DNA from: Tritonibacter litoralis
GTDB taxonomy: Bacteria; Pseudomonadota; Alphaproteobacteria; Rhodobacterales; Rhodobacteraceae
DNA length: 64,000 bases
Assembly: GCF_009496005.1 (NCBI RefSeq)
Contig: NZ_WIBF01000005.1
Span: forward strand, 1 to 64,000
Direction: 5' to 3'
Shown piece after piece: positions 62,603 to 64,000 of the stretch. The notes beneath the pieces were generated by a model, which did not search any database, was not told the DNA's origin, and was given only the letters and a program-made list of their open reading frames with translations. The position numbers were made by a program, and so were the translations under genes. Each line of letters starts with the position of its first letter. The stretch's first letter is position 1.

Positions 62603-62628
62603 AGGGCCGCTCCGGTGTGGGCGGCCCT
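62603..62628 (+). terminator. Hairpin after the 48-residue gene
   Basis: AGGGCCGC (62603-62610) pairs with GCGGCCCT (62621-62628) over a 10-nt loop. The tract after it is weak in U. It could also end the convergent phaB transcript. Confidence 0.55.
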
Positions 62629-62651
62629 TGCTGTTGACACTGTAACGTCGC

Positions 62652-63374
62652 TTAGACGACGAATTGCGCCCCATTGGCGGAAATGGTCGAGCCGTTGATA
62701 AACGAGGCATCGTCCGACGCCAGGAAGGCAACACAGCGCGCGATTTCCTCAGGCTCACCCAGGCGGCCGGTTGGGATCTGACCGATGATCATGTCACGGA
62801 CCTTCTCAGGAACCGCCATCACCATTTCGGTTGCAATGTAACCGGGGCAGATCGCGTTGGCGGTGATGCCTTTGGCAGCGCCTTCTTGTGCCAGCGATTT
62901 CACGATGCCCAGATCGCCCGCTTTGGTCGCAGCATAGTTCACCTGACCAAATTGACCCTTTTGACCGTTGATGGAAGAGATCACGATGACCCGGCCAAAA
63001 CCGCGCTCACGCATGCCCGGCCACACCGGATGCACGGTGTTAAAAACGCCGGTCAGGTTGGTGTCGATCACTTGCTGCCACTGTTCTGGTGTCATCTTGT
63101 GAAACGGTGCGTCACGCGTGATGCCGGCATTGGCAACAACAACGTCAATCCCACCCAGCTCTTCTTCAACTTTTGCGATACCGGCTTTCGATTCTTCGTA
63201 ATCGCCCACGTTCCACTTGAACGTTTTGATACCGGTCTCTTCGGTAAAATTGGCCGCGGCTTCGTCATTTCCCGCGTAGGTCGCTGCAACGGTATAACCC
63301 TCTGCTTTGAGGGTCTTAGAGATCGCTGCGCCGATTCCACGGGAACCCCCGGTGACGAGTGCAGTACGTGCCAT
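62652..63374 (-). CDS. phaB: Acetoacetyl-CoA reductase
   Basis: 240 residues from ATG 63374 with GGAGGAAG upstream. Reduces acetoacetyl-CoA to (R)-3-hydroxybutyryl-CoA for PHB, NADPH type. TGGSRGIG (8-15), NAGITRD, ISSINGQKGQFGQVNYAATKAG with catalytic Ser, Tyr and Lys, and CPGYIATEM. A TGC-rich site of the PhaR type lies 51 bp upstream. PHA synthase is not in the window. Confidence 0.95.
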   Translation of the reverse strand: MARTALVTGGSRGIGAAISKTLKAEGYTVAATYAGNDEAAANFTEETGIKTFKWNVGDYEESKAGIAKVEEELGGIDVVVANAGITRDAPFHKMTPEQWQQVIDTNLTGVFNTVHPVWPGMRERGFGRVIVISSINGQKGQFGQVNYAATKAGDLGIVKSLAQEGAAKGITANAICPGYIATEMVMAVPEKVRDMIIGQIPTGRLGEPEEIARCVAFLASDDASFINGSTISANGAQFVV

Positions 63375-63424
63375 GATAATCTTCCTCCACTTGAGTAGTC
63401 TCTTGGTAATTAAATTGCAAAATT

Positions 63425-63435
63425 CTGCGTCGCAG
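63425..63435. promoter_or_regulatory. Candidate PhaR operator upstream of phaB
   Basis: CTGC-GTC-GCAG is a perfect CTGC-N3-GCAG dyad, the type of TGC-rich site bound by PhaR in Paracoccus. Further TGC/GCA steps flank it (GCGCAAGCAAATTGCG). It is 51 bp upstream of the phaB start. Binding is inferred. Confidence 0.5.
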
Positions 63436-63518
63436 CGCAAGCAAATTGCGAGTATGATTTCACTTTTTTCAAAGTTCATTTTGCACGACTTATCGTAACG
63501 GGCAGATGTCAAAACAAA

Positions 63519-63540
63519 AGGGCACCCCTAGGGGTGCCCT
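63519..63540 (-). terminator. Perfect 22-bp palindrome, terminator of phaA
   Basis: AGGGCACCCCT (63519-63529) and AGGGGTGCCCT (63530-63540) form a continuous dyad. Read on the minus strand the arm runs into TTTTGTTTT, so it should terminate the phaA transcript before phaB. Confidence 0.85.
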
Positions 63541-63564
63541 CATAAATGACGGTATTTTAATCGT

Positions 63565-64000
63565 TTATGGACGTTCGACGCACAATGCGACACCCATGCC
63601 ACCACCGATACACAGGGTCGCCAGACCCTTTTTGGCATCGCGGCGCTTCATCTCAAACAAAAGCGTATTCAGAACGCGGCAGCCCGAAGCACCAATTGGG
63701 TGACCGATAGCGATGGCACCACCGTTGACGTTTACGATCGCCGGATCCCAGCCCATGTCCTTGTTCACGGCGCAGGCCTGCGCTGCAAAAGCTTCGTTGG
63801 CTTCAACCAGATCCAGGTCATCAACGCTCCAGCCGGCTTTCTCCAGCGCTTTGCGCGATGCATAGATCGGGCCAACACCCATGATCGATGGATCCAGACC
63901 TGCGGTTGCATAAGAGGCGATTCGCGCCAGCGGCTCGATGCCGCGCTTTTCGGCCTCATCCGCGCTCATCAGCAGGGTTGCAGCCGCACCGTCATTCAGA
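63565..64000 (-). CDS. phaA: Acetyl-CoA acetyltransferase (beta-ketothiolase), C-terminal part only
   Basis: The gene runs off the window end; 145 codons are present. Catalytic His in [14 protein letters not shown] and catalytic Cys in [17 protein letters not shown], plus NEAFAAQ, are typical of thiolase II. The N-terminal Cys loop lies outside. Condenses two acetyl-CoA to acetoacetyl-CoA for PHB. Stop at 63565, terminator at 63540. Confidence 0.93.
   Translation of the reverse strand, partial: LNDGAAATLLMSADEAEKRGIEPLARIASYATAGLDPSIMGVGPIYASRKALEKAGWSVDDLDLVEANEAFAAQACAVNKDMGWDPAIVNVNGGAIAIGHPIGASGCRVLNTLLFEMKRRDAKKGLATLCIGGGMGVALCVERP

Overview
The window looks like a chromosomal segment of a marine Rhodobacteraceae (Roseobacter-group) alphaproteobacterium. 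This rests on moderately high GC, on gene pairs that I recall from that family (hemF/hemC/hemE, TPR protein-ispE, plsY-pyrC'-pyrB, fdhD-mobA-mobB-moeA, phaA/phaB), and on alphaproteobacterial markers: an aa3-type oxidase subunit IV of 44 residues, a YdcH/DUF465 protein, ETF-ubiquinone oxidoreductase, and candidate CtrA and PhaR sites. I could not run a taxonomic search, so the genus is left open. Most of the window is ordinary housekeeping DNA with dense, often 1-4 bp overlapping operons. No prophage, integrative element, CRISPR array or secondary-metabolite cluster was seen.

Layout. 1-988: the end of what is probably an rRNA operon (initiator tRNA with encoded CCA), followed by wrecked IS3-type transposase pieces between two arms of an imperfect inverted repeat. 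989-5369: DacA-type carboxypeptidase with a SPOR domain, a small tautomerase-like protein, a HAD phosphatase, ClpS and an RsmC-like rRNA methyltransferase. 5448-10561: a heme segment (SDR pseudoenzyme, hemF, a GH25 muramidase lipoprotein, hemC divergent from hemE, a tiny basic protein). 10722-14617: ABC-2 exporter, SppA-like peptidase, a tiny membrane/zinc-ribbon protein and a Na/Ca antiporter. 15049-19374: uvrC, a DUF922 protease, pgsA-moaD-moaE. 19504-27575: GAF protein, coupled OmpA/coiled-coil pair, ubiA head-to-head with rsmE, GNAT, gshA, YHS protein. 27868-31313: plsY, pseudo-dihydroorotase, membrane protein, pyrB. 31520-38407: a uracil-DNA glycosylase without most Fe-S ligands, LysE exporter, moaB, RND efflux pair. 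38380-45645: Nudix, DsbD-alpha-like protein, yqgE, tsaC, acyl-CoA dehydrogenase, MBL hydrolase, DUF6173, oxidase subunit IV, a lipoprotein with a possible His/Cys pair. 45655-50168: azlCD and the fdhD-mobA-mobB-moeA group. 50411-54923: membrane protein, greA, a VOC protein divergent from soxR, ETF-QO. 55118-64000: TPR-ispE, polyprenyl synthase, TrmN6-like methyltransferase, YdcH, DMT exporter with LysR, and phaB/phaA of polyhydroxybutyrate synthesis.

How the genes work together. Heme supply (hemC, hemE, hemF), quinone supply (ubiA, a long-chain prenyl synthase, ispE), ETF-QO and an oxidase subunit form a respiratory theme. Molybdenum cofactor genes are spread over three loci (moaD-moaE, moaB, fdhD-mobA-mobB-moeA). 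phaA/phaB and an acyl-CoA dehydrogenase cover acyl-CoA storage and oxidation.

Most interesting signals: (i) a family of hairpin-rich intergenic repeats sharing halves among 12.5, 50.2 and 57.8 kb; (ii) a textbook SoxR promoter (19-bp spacer, 13/18 match to the E. coli soxS box) driving a VOC-family gene; (iii) a dihydroorotase-like protein and an SDR that both lack catalytic residues; (iv) a family-4-like uracil-DNA glycosylase lacking three of four cluster cysteines; (v) a PhaR-type CTGC-N3-GCAG site upstream of phaB; (vi) several genes under 60 codons. I did not find a clearly new multi-gene system.
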